NCBI RefSeq assembly: GCF_022012445.1
Contig: NZ_JAKLTS010000002.1
Coordinates: 186,001-250,000 of the forward strand
Direction: 5' to 3'
Origin: Massilia sp. TS11
Lineage (GTDB): Bacteria; Pseudomonadota; Gammaproteobacteria; Burkholderiales; Burkholderiaceae_D
DNA length: 64,000 nt
Shown: piece after piece, positions 55,367 through 64,000 of the stretch
Numbering within the stretch: the stretch's first letter is position 1
Layout of the letters: each line of letters opens with the position of its first letter
Position numbers and translations under genes: made by a program
The notes under the pieces: generated by a model
The model's input: only the letters and a program-made list of their open reading frames with translations
Database searches by the model: none
What the model was told of the DNA's origin: nothing

Positions 55367-56815
55367 ATGCAAGAACAAGACCTCAGTTCGCAGCCAGAGT
55401 CGGCTGCCCCGCGCTTTGAGGATTTCGGCCTGGCGGCCCCTATCCTGCGCGCCCTTGCCGAGCAAGGCTATACCCACCCGACGCCGATCCAGGCCAAGGC
55501 CATTCCCGTGGTGCTGCAAGGCCGCGACGTCATGGGCGCAGCCCAGACCGGTACCGGTAAGACGGCCAGCTTCTCGCTGCCGATTATCCAACTCCTGCTA
55601 CAACACGCCAACACCAGCATGTCGCCGGCGCGCCATCCGGTGCGCGCCCTGGTGCTGACGCCGACGCGCGAACTGGCGATCCAGGTGGCCGACAACGTCA
55701 AGGCCTATGCGCGCCACACGCCGCTGCGCACCTGCGTGGTGTTCGGCGGGATGGACATGGCGCCCCAGACCCAGGCCCTGCGCGGCGGGGTCGAGATCGT
55801 CATCGCCACGCCGGGCCGTCTGCTCGACCATGTGCAGCAGAAGACCGTCAGCCTGGGCCAGGTGCAGATGCTGGTCATGGACGAAGCCGACCGCATGCTC
55901 GACATGGGCTTCCTGCCCGATCTGCAGCGCATCATCAATCTGCTGCCCAAGCAGCGCCAGAATCTGATGTTCTCGGCCACCTTCTCGCCCGAGATCAAAA
56001 AGCTGGCCAGCAGCTTCCTCGACCAGCCCCAGCTGATCGAAGTGGCGCGCCAGAACCAGACGGCCGACCGCGTGACCCAGCTGGTCTACAAGGTCGACGA
56101 GGACGCCAAGCGCGACCTGTGCGTGCACCTGATCCGCGGGCGCGACCTCAAGCAGGTGCTGGTGTTCTCGAACACCAAGATCGGCGCCTCGCGCCTGGCC
56201 CGCCAGCTCGAGCAGGAAGGCATCAAGGCGATGGCCATCCACGGCGACAAGACCCAGCAGGAGCGGCTGGCCGCGCTCGAGGCCTTCAAGGCCGGCGGCA
56301 TCGACGTGCTGGTGGCGACCGACGTGGCCGCGCGCGGCCTCGACATTGCCGAGCTGCCGTGCGTGATCAATTTCGATCTGCCCTTCAATGCCGAAGACTA
56401 TGTGCACCGGATTGGCCGGACCGGCCGCGCCGGTGCCTCGGGCGACGCCTTCTCGATCTATTCCGACAAGGACGAGCGCCTGCTGACCGACATTGAAAAG
56501 CTGATCAAGCAAAGCATTCCGAAAGGCGAGCTCGAAGGCTTCGCGCCCGGCGCGCGCCGGCGCGAGGCGCGCCGGCCCGACAGCGCCGGCGAACGCGAAC
56601 GTGAGCGTGAACGCCGGCCGTCCGGCGCCGGCGCCGGTTCGCCGCCGCCGCGCCGCGCGGCCGTCGACCCCTGGTTCCTCAAGCCCTACGAGCCGAGCAA
56701 GGGCAGCCAGCCGGCCGCGGGCGCCAACCTGCCGGCCGCGGCAAAAGGCCCGCTCAAGCCCGCCAAGGGCCAGGTCGCCTTCCTGCTGGGCGGCACCCCC
56801 AAGCCCAGCACCTAA
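55367..56815 (+). CDS. rhlE: DEAD-box ATP-dependent RNA helicase, RhlE type
   Basis: 482 residues from ATG 55367. Q motif (FEDFGLAAPILRALAEQGYTHPTPIQ), AQTGTGKT, PTRELAIQV, DEADRMLDMGF, SAT, then the second RecA domain with ARGLDI and HRIGRTGRAG. The C-terminal extension (about 395-482) is rich in Arg, Pro and Gly and should bind RNA. The family acts in ribosome assembly and RNA turnover, often in the cold. TAGAAT at 55301-55306 is a possible -10; no clear Shine-Dalgarno is seen. A strong terminator follows. Confidence 0.93.
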   Translation: MQEQDLSSQPESAAPRFEDFGLAAPILRALAEQGYTHPTPIQAKAIPVVLQGRDVMGAAQTGTGKTASFSLPIIQLLLQHANTSMSPARHPVRALVLTPTRELAIQVADNVKAYARHTPLRTCVVFGGMDMAPQTQALRGGVEIVIATPGRLLDHVQQKTVSLGQVQMLVMDEADRMLDMGFLPDLQRIINLLPKQRQNLMFSATFSPEIKKLASSFLDQPQLIEVARQNQTADRVTQLVYKVDEDAKRDLCVHLIRGRDLKQVLVFSNTKIGASRLARQLEQEGIKAMAIHGDKTQQERLAALEAFKAGGIDVLVATDVAARGLDIAELPCVINFDLPFNAEDYVHRIGRTGRAGASGDAFSIYSDKDERLLTDIEKLIKQSIPKGELEGFAPGARRREARRPDSAGERERERERRPSGAGAGSPPPRRAAVDPWFLKPYEPSKGSQPAAGANLPAAAKGPLKPAKGQVAFLLGGTPKPST

Positions 56816-56837
56816 GCCGCGCGCAGCGCGCACAAAC

Positions 56838-56880
56838 CGCCAGGATCCGCCTGCCAGCCAGGCCATCCTGGCGTTTTTTT
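56838..56880 (+). terminator. Rho-independent terminator of rhlE
   Basis: CGCCAGGAT (56838-56846) pairs with ATCCTGGCG (56865-56873), followed by seven T (56874-56880). Confidence 0.85.
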
Positions 56881-56884
56881 GCCC

Positions 56885-56954
56885 CCCAAACAAATCGGGG
56901 TCAGACCCCATTTATCCTGGCGGATAAATGGGGTCTGACCCCGATTTGTTTGGG
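56885..56954. repeat. Perfect 33-bp inverted repeat with 4-base loop (REP-like)
   Basis: Arms 56885-56917 and 56922-56954 are exact reverse complements around TGGC. Each arm itself contains the palindrome GGGGTCAGACCCC (or its complement GGGGTCTGACCCC), so four half sites are arranged symmetrically. The run is between the rhlE terminator and the 3' end of the convergent membrane protein gene, the usual place for REP/BIME-type repeats. It could also stop transcription from both sides. Confidence 0.8.
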
Positions 56955-56968
56955 CGGAAAGTGCTGGC

Positions 56969-58927
56969 TTACTGGAAGCGCAGCTGGCGCAGCTGGATGC
57001 CGAGCTGGCGGTCGTCGTGGCCCTTGCCTTCGGCCGTCGGACTGCTCGGATGGAGGATCTCGATCCGCAGCACGAGCCGTTCGGGCAGCGGCTGCGGCAG
57101 CGCCAGCTCCAGCTTCTGCCGGATCGTCGCCTGCGTGTAGTGGGCGCTGACCGGCGCGCCGCCATTCAGGCTGAACTGCACGTCCTGGCTGGCCCCGGCG
57201 AGGAAGGCCTCGCTCTCAATCTCGACCCGGGTCGGCTGCGGCTTGGCGGCGCGCGGCATTGCACAGTCGAGCTCGGCCTGCTTGCCAACAGTCCAGCTGC
57301 CATCGACCTCTTCGATACTGAAACCCTTGAGCTTGCAGCGGTGCGGGCTATCGCTCGCGCGGAAACCGATCAGCTGGCGCGTGCCGCCCAGTTGGCGATC
57401 GAGGCAGCTGCCGTCGAGCACCACCAGGCCCTGGCGCGGCGCCCCGCGGCGGCAGGCCGGAAAGCGGTCGAGCATGCTGCCCTCGGCCGTCACCACATTG
57501 CCCACCTGATACCAGTCTTCAAGCGGTCGGTTGCCGATCAGCGCATTCCCATTCGCATTGCGCGCCATCGTGAACACACCCAGCGAGAACATGTAGTCGA
57601 CGATGGCGCTGCGGTAGGGCAGCCCGATCACATAGGTGTAGCGGCCCGGGGTGTCGGGTAGGGTGCTGTCGCGCAGCACCTGCAGCTGATGTTCGGTACG
57701 CACCAGGGCCGAGGCGCTCTGGATCGCGTACTGCGGCAGCACACTCAGGCTGGCGATGGCGCATACAGCCAGCGGACCCAGATAGGCATAGCCGAGCCCG
57801 AGGTTGCGCGTCGGCGCCGCCGTGCGCCCCGTGCGCGCCAGCAGCAGGCCGGCGCCGAGCGCGGCGTTCAGCAGCAGCAGGCTGTTGATCGTGAACGCGT
57901 ATTTCTTGACGGCGTAAGGCGAACCCTCGTGCAGCACCAGCAGCATCAGGTATTGCAGCAGGCACAGCGCGGCGCAGGCGAGACCGAGCGCGCCCGCATA
58001 TTTCAGGCTCAGCATGCTGTGGCGCTCGGCCGGCGCCTGGCGCCGCCAGACCCACAGCAGAGCGGCCGAGATCGCCGCCAGCAGCAGGGCGGCCCCGGCC
58101 ACGCCGCTGGGCTTGCGGTACAGGGCCAGTTCGAGCCAGCCATCGTGATTGCCGAGGCTGCGCATGGTCTGGTAGGCCTCGCTGCTGTGCACGAGCAGCG
58201 CGGCCACAGCCGTGCAGAGCAGCGGCAAGGCCAGGCTGCGCAGCTGCTGGCGCCAGCCGGCCGCTGCCAGCAGCTGCCATTCGAGCAGCAGCAGCAGGGC
58301 CATCATGGCCAGCAGCATCAGGCCGGGCAGCAGATGCAGGGCATTGATCAAGAGTGCGCCCGGCACCAGCAGCAGATAGCGCCAGCCGAGCGCCATGCCG
58401 CGCGCCTCGGCGCCCTGCCACAGGCGCAGCAGGGCGAGCAGGCCGGCCTGGCCGACCAGCTGGGCATAGAAGTAATTGATGACGATCTCGCCGCCGTGCA
58501 GATCGAGCATGCCGCTCAGGGCATTCACGCTCAACAGCAGCACCAGCACCAGGGCGGCGCCGCGCCCGATCCGCTTGGGCAGGTCGAACACGATGGCGGC
58601 CAGGGCCCCCCAGACCGTGAACACGGCCAGCAGGGACAGCACATGCAGGCCAGCCAGCGGCGAGCCGAGCACGCTGCCCAGCACGGCGGCCAGCACATGG
58701 CTCGCGCGCGGATAGTAGTTCATCTCGCCGAGGCTGACATCGCCCGCATGGGCCAGGCCCCAGTTCTCCATCAGGCGCGTGACCAGCGCGTAGTGGTGCG
58801 CCAGGTCGCCTGTATTGCCCCACATATGCTCGACGGTGAACAGCAGCAAAGCCAGGGCCAGCAGGGCCCACAGCGCCAGGCGCAGGGGCAGCGAGGGTTT
58901 CAGGATCAGCAGCGTGGATGGGCTCAT
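56969..58927 (-). CDS. Multi-pass membrane protein, paralogue 1
   Basis: 652 residues with about 11-12 membrane helices in the first 420 and a soluble C-terminal domain ending in ...LGIQLRQLRFQ. Shared with the next gene: HHYALVTRLMENW, GEMNYYPRASHVLAAVLG, NYFYAQLVGQA, and the soluble part with DRFPACRRGAPRQGLVVLDGSC. The layout resembles GT-C type glycosyltransferases, but I see no family signature. Last gene of the surface-glycan-like operon, nine bases after its paralogue. Confidence 0.7.
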   Translation of the reverse strand: MSPSTLLILKPSLPLRLALWALLALALLLFTVEHMWGNTGDLAHHYALVTRLMENWGLAHAGDVSLGEMNYYPRASHVLAAVLGSVLGSPLAGLHVLSLLAVFTVWGALAAIVFDLPKRIGRGAALVLVLLLSVNALSGMLDLHGGEIVINYFYAQLVGQAGLLALLRLWQGAEARGMALGWRYLLLVPGALLINALHLLPGLMLLAMMALLLLLEWQLLAAAGWRQQLRSLALPLLCTAVAALLVHSSEAYQTMRSLGNHDGWLELALYRKPSGVAGAALLLAAISAALLWVWRRQAPAERHSMLSLKYAGALGLACAALCLLQYLMLLVLHEGSPYAVKKYAFTINSLLLLNAALGAGLLLARTGRTAAPTRNLGLGYAYLGPLAVCAIASLSVLPQYAIQSASALVRTEHQLQVLRDSTLPDTPGRYTYVIGLPYRSAIVDYMFSLGVFTMARNANGNALIGNRPLEDWYQVGNVVTAEGSMLDRFPACRRGAPRQGLVVLDGSCLDRQLGGTRQLIGFRASDSPHRCKLKGFSIEEVDGSWTVGKQAELDCAMPRAAKPQPTRVEIESEAFLAGASQDVQFSLNGGAPVSAHYTQATIRQKLELALPQPLPERLVLRIEILHPSSPTAEGKGHDDRQLGIQLRQLRFQ

Positions 58928-58936
58928 CGGGGGGCC

Positions 58937-60862
58937 TTATTGGAAAGTCATGCGACGCAGGGCCATGGCCAGCAGGCGCGCGTCGGGCGACTGGCCAAGC
59001 GCCTGCGGCGACTGGGCGTCGGGAAACTCGAAGCGAAGGCTCAGGCTGTCCTGGGCGGCGGCGGGCAGCGCCAGGCGCACGGTCTGGACCGGGTGCGCGA
59101 GGTCGAGCACCAGCGTCTGGCTGGCGCCGCCGATCACCGTGATCTGGACGCGCTGGCGCGGCCAGGCCGGCGTGACGAAGCCGGCCACCTCCAGATCGAC
59201 GCTGCGCAGCGCTGGACCCGGACGGGCCGGCAGCGGGCAGCGCAGGCTGGCGCTGCGGCCATCGCTCCAGCTGCCGTGGTCTTCGCGCCCGGAGAAATGC
59301 TCGAGCGTGCAATTGTTTGCCAGCCCCTTGCGTTGGAACGACAGGTCATGGGCGGGCCGGCCCAGGGCGGCGCCGACGCAACTGGCGTCGAGCACCACCA
59401 GCTCATTGGCCGGTGGCGCCCGGCGGCAGGCCGGGTCGCGGTCGAGTTCGGAGTGTTCGGAGGTCAGCACGCTGGACAGCGCGCTCCAGTCGCTGGGCAG
59501 GCGGTCCTCGACCAGCACGATGGACATGGCATCGCGCGGAATGTGGAAAATCCCGAGCGAGAACAAGTAATGGGTGATCGGCGTCTGACCATCGAGGCGC
59601 AGCACGTAAGTGGGCTTGTCCGACGGCGGCAGCTGCAGGTCATGGCGCAGCTGCAGCTGGTGTTCGAGCGCAACCAGCGGCGCCATCGGCGCGCCCGGTT
59701 GGAGCGGCAGCGCCATGCGGGCCAGCGCCACCATCAGCAGCACTGGCAGCAGACCTTGCAGCAGAAATCCGCGTGCCGGATGGGCCGCCGCGCGCGCCAG
59801 TCCCCAGGCGAGGCCAAGGCTGATGGCAAACAGCATGGCGCCATGCAGGGCAAATGCATGCTTTTTCAGCGCATACAGATTGCTGTGACCAGTCATAAAC
59901 AGCAGGAACTGGAGGCCTGCGATGCCGGCCACGGCCAGGGCGTACAGCCCGGCCAGCTTCAGGGCCGGCCAGGCTGCGCCCTGCTGGCGCCACCAGGCGC
60001 TGAGCAGGGCGCAGCCAAGCAGTGCCAGCACCAGCACATACAGGCCGAATGCCCAGGAATGCTGGAACCACGGGGTGTTGAGCACGCCGTCATTGGCGGC
60101 GATTTTGCCCATCGCCCAATAGCTGTGGTGGCTGCGCAATAAGAGGGCGCCGGCCAGACCCGGCCACAGCCCGATCACCAGGCTGCGCGCGCGCCAGCCG
60201 CCCGTGCGCAGCGCCTCGAGCAGACTCTGCGCCGCCAGATAGGCCAAGACTTCGGCCGCGGGCAGCAGGTGGATGCTGGCCACCAGATACATGCCGGCCA
60301 GCAGCAGCAGGCGGCGACCCACCGGGGCGGCCGCGCGCCGTTCGGCTGCCAGGTCGAGCACCAGCAAGGCCAGTGCCGCCGCATGGCCGACCAATTGGGC
60401 ATAGAAGTAGTTGCCGACCAGCTCCTCGCCATGCAGGGGCAGGCCGAGACCATAGTGCAGGCCGGCGCCGCCGAGCAGCAGGGCGGCGGCGGCGAGCAGG
60501 CTGGCGCGCCGCGGCAGGGTGGCGAGGCTGCTGGCCAGCGCGCCCCACAGCACGGCCAGCGACAGCAGGGCCGTCAGGTGCATGCCCAGCAGCGGCGAGC
60601 CGAGCAGACGCCCGAGCACGGCGGCCAGCTGGTGCGACAGACGCGGGTAGATATTCATCTCGCCCAGGCCGGGGTCGGTGTATTCGACGTGGGACAGCGG
60701 ATGCAGGGTCCAATGCTCGGCGATGCGCGCCACCAGCGAGTAGTGGTGGGCGAAATCGAAGGACTGGGTCCACTGCTGATTGAGCACACTGAGCGCCAGC
60801 AGCAGCGCGCCCGCTGCCAGCAGTGCGCAGCGGCTTCCCAGTCCGAGTGCGCCTGGCTTCAT
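58937..60862 (-). CDS. Multi-pass membrane protein, paralogue 2
   Basis: 641 residues, same plan as the downstream gene: membrane helices to about 410, then a soluble C-terminal domain ending ALRRMTFQ. Shared motifs are HHYSLVARIAEHW, GEMNIYPRLSHQLAAVLG, GNYFYAQLVGHA and the soluble LDRDPACRRAPPANELVVLDASC. The two arose by tandem duplication. ATG 60862 overlaps the FAD oxidoreductase stop (ATGA). The early HHY and GEMNxYPR motifs, in the first luminal loop, are candidates for the active site if it is a GT-C enzyme. Confidence 0.7.
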   Translation of the reverse strand: MKPGALGLGSRCALLAAGALLLALSVLNQQWTQSFDFAHHYSLVARIAEHWTLHPLSHVEYTDPGLGEMNIYPRLSHQLAAVLGRLLGSPLLGMHLTALLSLAVLWGALASSLATLPRRASLLAAAALLLGGAGLHYGLGLPLHGEELVGNYFYAQLVGHAAALALLVLDLAAERRAAAPVGRRLLLLAGMYLVASIHLLPAAEVLAYLAAQSLLEALRTGGWRARSLVIGLWPGLAGALLLRSHHSYWAMGKIAANDGVLNTPWFQHSWAFGLYVLVLALLGCALLSAWWRQQGAAWPALKLAGLYALAVAGIAGLQFLLFMTGHSNLYALKKHAFALHGAMLFAISLGLAWGLARAAAHPARGFLLQGLLPVLLMVALARMALPLQPGAPMAPLVALEHQLQLRHDLQLPPSDKPTYVLRLDGQTPITHYLFSLGIFHIPRDAMSIVLVEDRLPSDWSALSSVLTSEHSELDRDPACRRAPPANELVVLDASCVGAALGRPAHDLSFQRKGLANNCTLEHFSGREDHGSWSDGRSASLRCPLPARPGPALRSVDLEVAGFVTPAWPRQRVQITVIGGASQTLVLDLAHPVQTVRLALPAAAQDSLSLRFEFPDAQSPQALGQSPDARLLAMALRRMTFQ

Positions 60863-62181
60863 GCTGCGCCGGTGTCCAGCAGGCGCTGGGCGATCGCCCG
60901 GCCCTCACGGATCGCGTAGTTGGTGCCGCGGTCTTCCGGGTAGATCTGGGCCATGGTCGAGATGAAGGCGTTGGCGAACGGCGTCTCCTGGCCGGGCACG
61001 TAGTCTGAGTAATGGCGTTCGGTGACCGGCTGGGCATAGTCGGCGCGCCACACCTTGTAGTCGCGGATCCAGTCGCGCGCCATGTCCGGGAACATGCGCT
61101 GCAGGTGGCCGAGGGCGAACGTCAGGTAGGCGGCATCGTCCATCTGCCAGACCGGGTCTTCCTTGGCCAGATAGCGCGACAGGAACACGATGTGCTTGCC
61201 GCCGTAATTGGCCGGGCTGTCGAAATTGGTGTGTTCGATCACGCCGACGAAGGGGAAGCCGGGGTCGTTCACGTTCAGCCAGTAGGTGTCCGACAGGCTG
61301 CGGTCGAGTTCGAGCACGAGGCAGACATTGCCCAGATAGCGCACGCGCCGCAGGCTTGCCAGCCAGTCGGCCGGTGCGGCTTCCTGCAGGATGTCGGCGA
61401 TGATGCTGAACGAGGGCGTGAACAGGAATTGCTTGGCCGTGCAGTCGCCGGCGGCCGTGCGCAGGGCCTGCAGCTGGCCGCCCTCGGCGCGCACGCCGAG
61501 CACCGGCGTGCCGTACTGGACGCGCCCGCCCAGGCGGTCGATCTCTTCGGCCATCTTCTGCGCCAGGCGGCCGAAGCCGCCCTTGAAGTAGGCCAGCTGT
61601 TCGCCGCCCTTCTTGTCGCGCGTACTGCCGCGCAGCACCAGTTTCTTCCACATCCAGACTGCATTGACCTCGTCGGCCACGACCGAGAATTTGTTCTCGA
61701 TCAGCGGCTGCCAGACCACGCGGTAGGCGGCCGCGCCGCACAGGGGTTCGAGCCACTCGCGGATCGACAGATGTTCGATCGACTTCCAGTCCTTCACCTT
61801 GCGCACCTTCAGCACCATCAGGCCGAGGCGGATGCGGTCGAGCAGGGGCAGCGGTTTGAAGCGCAGCAGGTCGAGCGGGGTCGACAGGCGCCAGTGGCGG
61901 CCGTTGAAATACATGCCGGTCTTGGACGGCATGATCACGACATCGCCTTCCATCCCCAGTTCCCGGACCAGCTCGGGCACATAGCGGTCATTGTCGAACC
62001 AGTGGTGGTAGAACTTTTCGATCGTCACCCCGTCCTGGAATTCGAAGGTGCCGGCCAGGCCGCCCGGGCCGCTGTCGGCCTCGAGCACCAGCACGCGCTG
62101 GCCGGCGCGCGCCAGTTGCAGGGCAGCGGTCAGGCCGGTGAAGCCGGCGCCGACGATCACGGTATCGTAAGTGGCAGTCAT
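60859..62181 (-). CDS. FAD-dependent oxidoreductase (protoporphyrinogen oxidase/UGM-like)
   Basis: 440 residues from ATG 62181. The dinucleotide motif VIVGAGFTGLTAALQLARAG and LVLEADSGPGGLAGTFEF give the FAD fold; IEKFYHHWFDNDRYVPEL and AYFKGGFGRLAQKMAEEI are typical of the NAD(P)/FAD-dependent group found in polysaccharide loci, related to UDP-galactopyranose mutase and amine oxidases. The reaction is not known; it may modify a lipid-linked sugar. It overlaps both neighbours (ATGA). Confidence 0.8.
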   Translation of the reverse strand: MTATYDTVIVGAGFTGLTAALQLARAGQRVLVLEADSGPGGLAGTFEFQDGVTIEKFYHHWFDNDRYVPELVRELGMEGDVVIMPSKTGMYFNGRHWRLSTPLDLLRFKPLPLLDRIRLGLMVLKVRKVKDWKSIEHLSIREWLEPLCGAAAYRVVWQPLIENKFSVVADEVNAVWMWKKLVLRGSTRDKKGGEQLAYFKGGFGRLAQKMAEEIDRLGGRVQYGTPVLGVRAEGGQLQALRTAAGDCTAKQFLFTPSFSIIADILQEAAPADWLASLRRVRYLGNVCLVLELDRSLSDTYWLNVNDPGFPFVGVIEHTNFDSPANYGGKHIVFLSRYLAKEDPVWQMDDAAYLTFALGHLQRMFPDMARDWIRDYKVWRADYAQPVTERHYSDYVPGQETPFANAFISTMAQIYPEDRGTNYAIREGRAIAQRLLDTGAA

Positions 62182-62543
62182 TGTTTGAAAGAGAAACGGC
62201 GGTTCAGAGTAAATTGCAGGGCCACGACCATCGGCAGGCTCAGCACTTTGGCGAGACGGGCATCGAGGCCGAAGCCGCCGATCAGCACGGCCAGCAGCGC
62301 GGCCGAGGCCGCATAGCCGACGGCGGCCACGGCCAGGAACATGGCGAGGCGCTGGCCGACCTTGTCGCGCTGATTGAAGGTGATCACGCGGTTGAGCGCG
62401 AAGCTGACCAGGGTGCCGCTCACATAGCCGGCCACATTCGCCAGCTGGTAGTGGACGCCGGCATGCACGGCCAGCCAGTAGATGGCCAGATCGGTCAGCA
62501 CGCCGGTGCCGCCGCACAGGCAGTAGAGCAGGAACTGTTTCAT
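62178..62543 (-). CDS. GtrA family membrane protein
   Basis: 121 residues with four membrane helices (FLLYCLCGGTGVLTDLAIYWL, GYVSGTLVSFALNRVITF, MFLAVAAVGYAASAALLAVL, LPMVVALQFTLNRRFSF). NRxxTF and NRRFSF are the GtrA signature. The family is thought to move polyprenyl-phosphate-linked sugars across the membrane. Coupled to the GT2 gene upstream and the oxidoreductase downstream by ATGA overlaps. Confidence 0.9.
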   Translation of the reverse strand: MKQFLLYCLCGGTGVLTDLAIYWLAVHAGVHYQLANVAGYVSGTLVSFALNRVITFNQRDKVGQRLAMFLAVAAVGYAASAALLAVLIGGFGLDARLAKVLSLPMVVALQFTLNRRFSFKQ

Positions 62544-63496
62544 TCGAGGCCGACCGTCTTGCCGACCACGTATTGCGGACGCATATTCAGGGTCAGCAGC
62601 ACGCGCCCCAGGTATTCGCCCAGCATCCCCAGGGCCAGCAGCTGCACGCCGCCGACGATCAGGATCGTGACGATCAGCGAGGACCAGCCGACCGGCATCA
62701 GGTCGAGCGTGAATTTCTGGATGATCAGGAGCAGGGCGAGCAGGAAGCCGAGGCCGGCGAAGACCAGGCCCGCAAGCGAGGTCAGGCGTAGCGGCACGAT
62801 CGAGAAGCTGGTCGCCATCTTCAGCCACAGCGACACCGACTTCTTGAAGCTGTAGCCGGTTTCGCCCGCATAGCGCTCGTGGTGGTCGACATCGACCGTG
62901 CCGATATTGCGCGTCACCGACAGGATCAGGCCGTCCACATAGACGTACGGCCCGGTGTAGCGCAGGATATCGTCGCGGATGCTGGCGCGCAGGGCGCGGA
63001 ACGGCGACAGATAAAGGCCGCGCGGCTTGTGCATCAGATAGCCGGCGACCAGGTCATTCAGTTTGCTGCCCCACAGCTTCCAGGTCGCGTGGCCTTTGCG
63101 CTTGCCGAAGCGCGCATAGACGACGTCGCGTCCCTGCTCGAGTTCGGCCAGCAGGGCCGGGATGTCGGACGGCGCATGCTGCAGGTCGTCGTCCATGGTC
63201 ACGATGATCTCGCCGCGCGCCTTGGCGAAGCCGGCCATCAGGGCATTGTGCTGGCCGGCGTTCATGCGCAGCAGGATGCCGCGCACGGCCGGATACTGCT
63301 GGGCCAGCTGTTCGATCACGCGCCAGCTGCCGTCGGGCGAGCAGTCGCACACGAAGATGATCTCGAAACGCCCCGGGCCGGCCTGGGGCAAGGCCTCGAG
63401 CGTGGCGTACAGGCGGGCGACCAGTTCGGGCAGCACCTTCTCGCTGCCATACACGGGAATCACCAGGGACAGGGCGGGGCGCTCAGGCATCGGCAT
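62540..63496 (-). CDS. Polyprenyl-phosphate glycosyltransferase, GT2 (GtrB/DPM1-like)
   Basis: 318 residues. GT-A domain with LSLVIPVYGSEKVLPELV, FVCDCSPDGSW and the nucleotide/metal motif VTMDDDLQHAPSDIP; two C-terminal membrane helices (about 240-262 and 275-297). This is the form of GtrB-like enzymes that load a sugar onto undecaprenyl phosphate. ATG 63496 is used; the second ATG at 63490 is equally possible. Its start overlaps the epimerase gene end by 14 bases. Confidence 0.92.
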   Translation of the reverse strand: MPMPERPALSLVIPVYGSEKVLPELVARLYATLEALPQAGPGRFEIIFVCDCSPDGSWRVIEQLAQQYPAVRGILLRMNAGQHNALMAGFAKARGEIIVTMDDDLQHAPSDIPALLAELEQGRDVVYARFGKRKGHATWKLWGSKLNDLVAGYLMHKPRGLYLSPFRALRASIRDDILRYTGPYVYVDGLILSVTRNIGTVDVDHHERYAGETGYSFKKSVSLWLKMATSFSIVPLRLTSLAGLVFAGLGFLLALLLIIQKFTLDLMPVGWSSLIVTILIVGGVQLLALGMLGEYLGRVLLTLNMRPQYVVGKTVGLE

Positions 63497-64000
63497 AGTA
63501 TTTGCGGATCAGCTGGGGGAGGTAGTCGTCGTCGAAGCGGATGCCCAGCGCCTGGGCGGCCGTTTCGGTCAGGGTGGTGTCGATCGGATAGCGTCCGCCG
63601 GCGGCCACCGGCACCGTCTGGGCCGGGCGTCCGAGCACGCGGGCGAACAGCGCCACCAGCTCCGGCACGCCGATCGAGAACGGGCAGGCGATATTGGCCA
63701 CCAGCTGCTGCGGCGCCTGGGTGCGCAGAATCCAGCCGGCGATCGCCGCCACGTCGTCGACGTCGATCAGATTGCGGCGCGCCTCGGTCCAGACCTGGAT
63801 CGGCTGGCCGCTGCGGATCTGCTGGGCCAGAAAATTGGTCAGCGTGTGCGGATTCGGCGTGCGCCCGACCACCTGCGGCAGGCGGAAAATCGCGTAGCGC
63901 TCGGCGCGCTCGCGCACCAGGGCTTCGAGCGCGCGCTTGTGGCGCACATAGGGCGCGTCCTGCAGGGCCGGGTCCTCGACCGAACAGGTCGAAAAATACA
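63483..64000 (-). CDS. NAD-dependent epimerase/dehydratase, 5' end outside window
   Basis: 172 codons of the C-terminal part are visible, running off the window end. The frame at the edge reads IFSTCSVEDPALQDAPYVRHK, which holds the Ser of the STCS strand and the YxxxK catalytic pair (YVRHK), then FRLPQVVGRTPNPHTL and RNLIDVDDVAAIAGWIL. Extended SDR that changes nucleotide sugars; the product may feed the GT2 enzyme downstream. First visible gene of the operon. Confidence 0.85.
   Translation of the reverse strand, partial: YFSTCSVEDPALQDAPYVRHKRALEALVRERAERYAIFRLPQVVGRTPNPHTLTNFLAQQIRSGQPIQVWTEARRNLIDVDDVAAIAGWILRTQAPQQLVANIACPFSIGVPELVALFARVLGRPAQTVPVAAGGRYPIDTTLTETAAQALGIRFDDDYLPQLIRKYYADA

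Overview
The window is about 64 kb of GC-rich chromosome, densely packed with genes that often overlap at ATGA start/stop junctions. The gene content (cyoABCD with SURF1 and a RegB/RegA pair, Omp32-type porin, monomeric isocitrate dehydrogenase, many chemoreceptors and GGDEF proteins, RhlE helicase) points to a betaproteobacterium of the Oxalobacteraceae (Massilia/Duganella/Janthinobacterium type). This is inference from gene families; there is no rRNA gene, tRNA or CRISPR array to anchor it. No stretch over 300 bases lacks a gene; the longest gap, 26129-26385, holds a sigma-54 promoter candidate.

Layout. 1-381: 3' end-less BPSL0067-type gene. 579-2222: DUF4214-FKBP lipoprotein. 2225-8789 (minus): one overlapping operon cyoA-cyoB-cyoC-cyoD-SURF1-regB-regA for a quinol oxidase and its redox two-component system, with an FNR-like box just upstream of cyoA; a divergent MFS carrier follows. 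10318-13168: a porin, an aromatic-acid-type MFS carrier broken by an amber codon, and the C-terminal stub of a LysR regulator, which look like a decaying catabolic locus. 13220-15793: binding protein, SDR, small Trp-rich protein and VIT-family transporter.

15985-20369 is the most unusual part. A tyrosine recombinase is followed by two convergent genes of lower GC (a STAND-like/TPR protein and a Ddl-like ATP-grasp enzyme). The two genes are bracketed by an exact 17-bp inverted repeat that overlaps the recombinase stop codon on one side and lies just upstream of the ATP-grasp start on the other. This has the geometry of an invertible two-gene cassette.

20416-37161 is rich in signalling: NarL-type two-component pair, GGDEF protein, a soluble double-Cache/CheW protein behind a sigma-54-like promoter, two chemoreceptors, isocitrate dehydrogenase and a phosphorelay. 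35637-42726 is one overlapping minus-strand operon: CruF-like membrane protein, MpaB-type oxygenase, hybrid kinase, RR-GGDEF and Hpt, downstream of a TonB receptor. 45284-55240 holds small proteins, a membrane LytTR regulator, a TPR glycosyltransferase, an M20 peptidase, a binding protein and a propeller-GGDEF sensor. 55367-56954 is rhlE with its terminator and a perfect 33-bp inverted repeat. 56969-64000 (minus) is a cell-surface glycan type operon: epimerase, GT2, GtrA, FAD oxidoreductase and two tandem paralogous membrane proteins.
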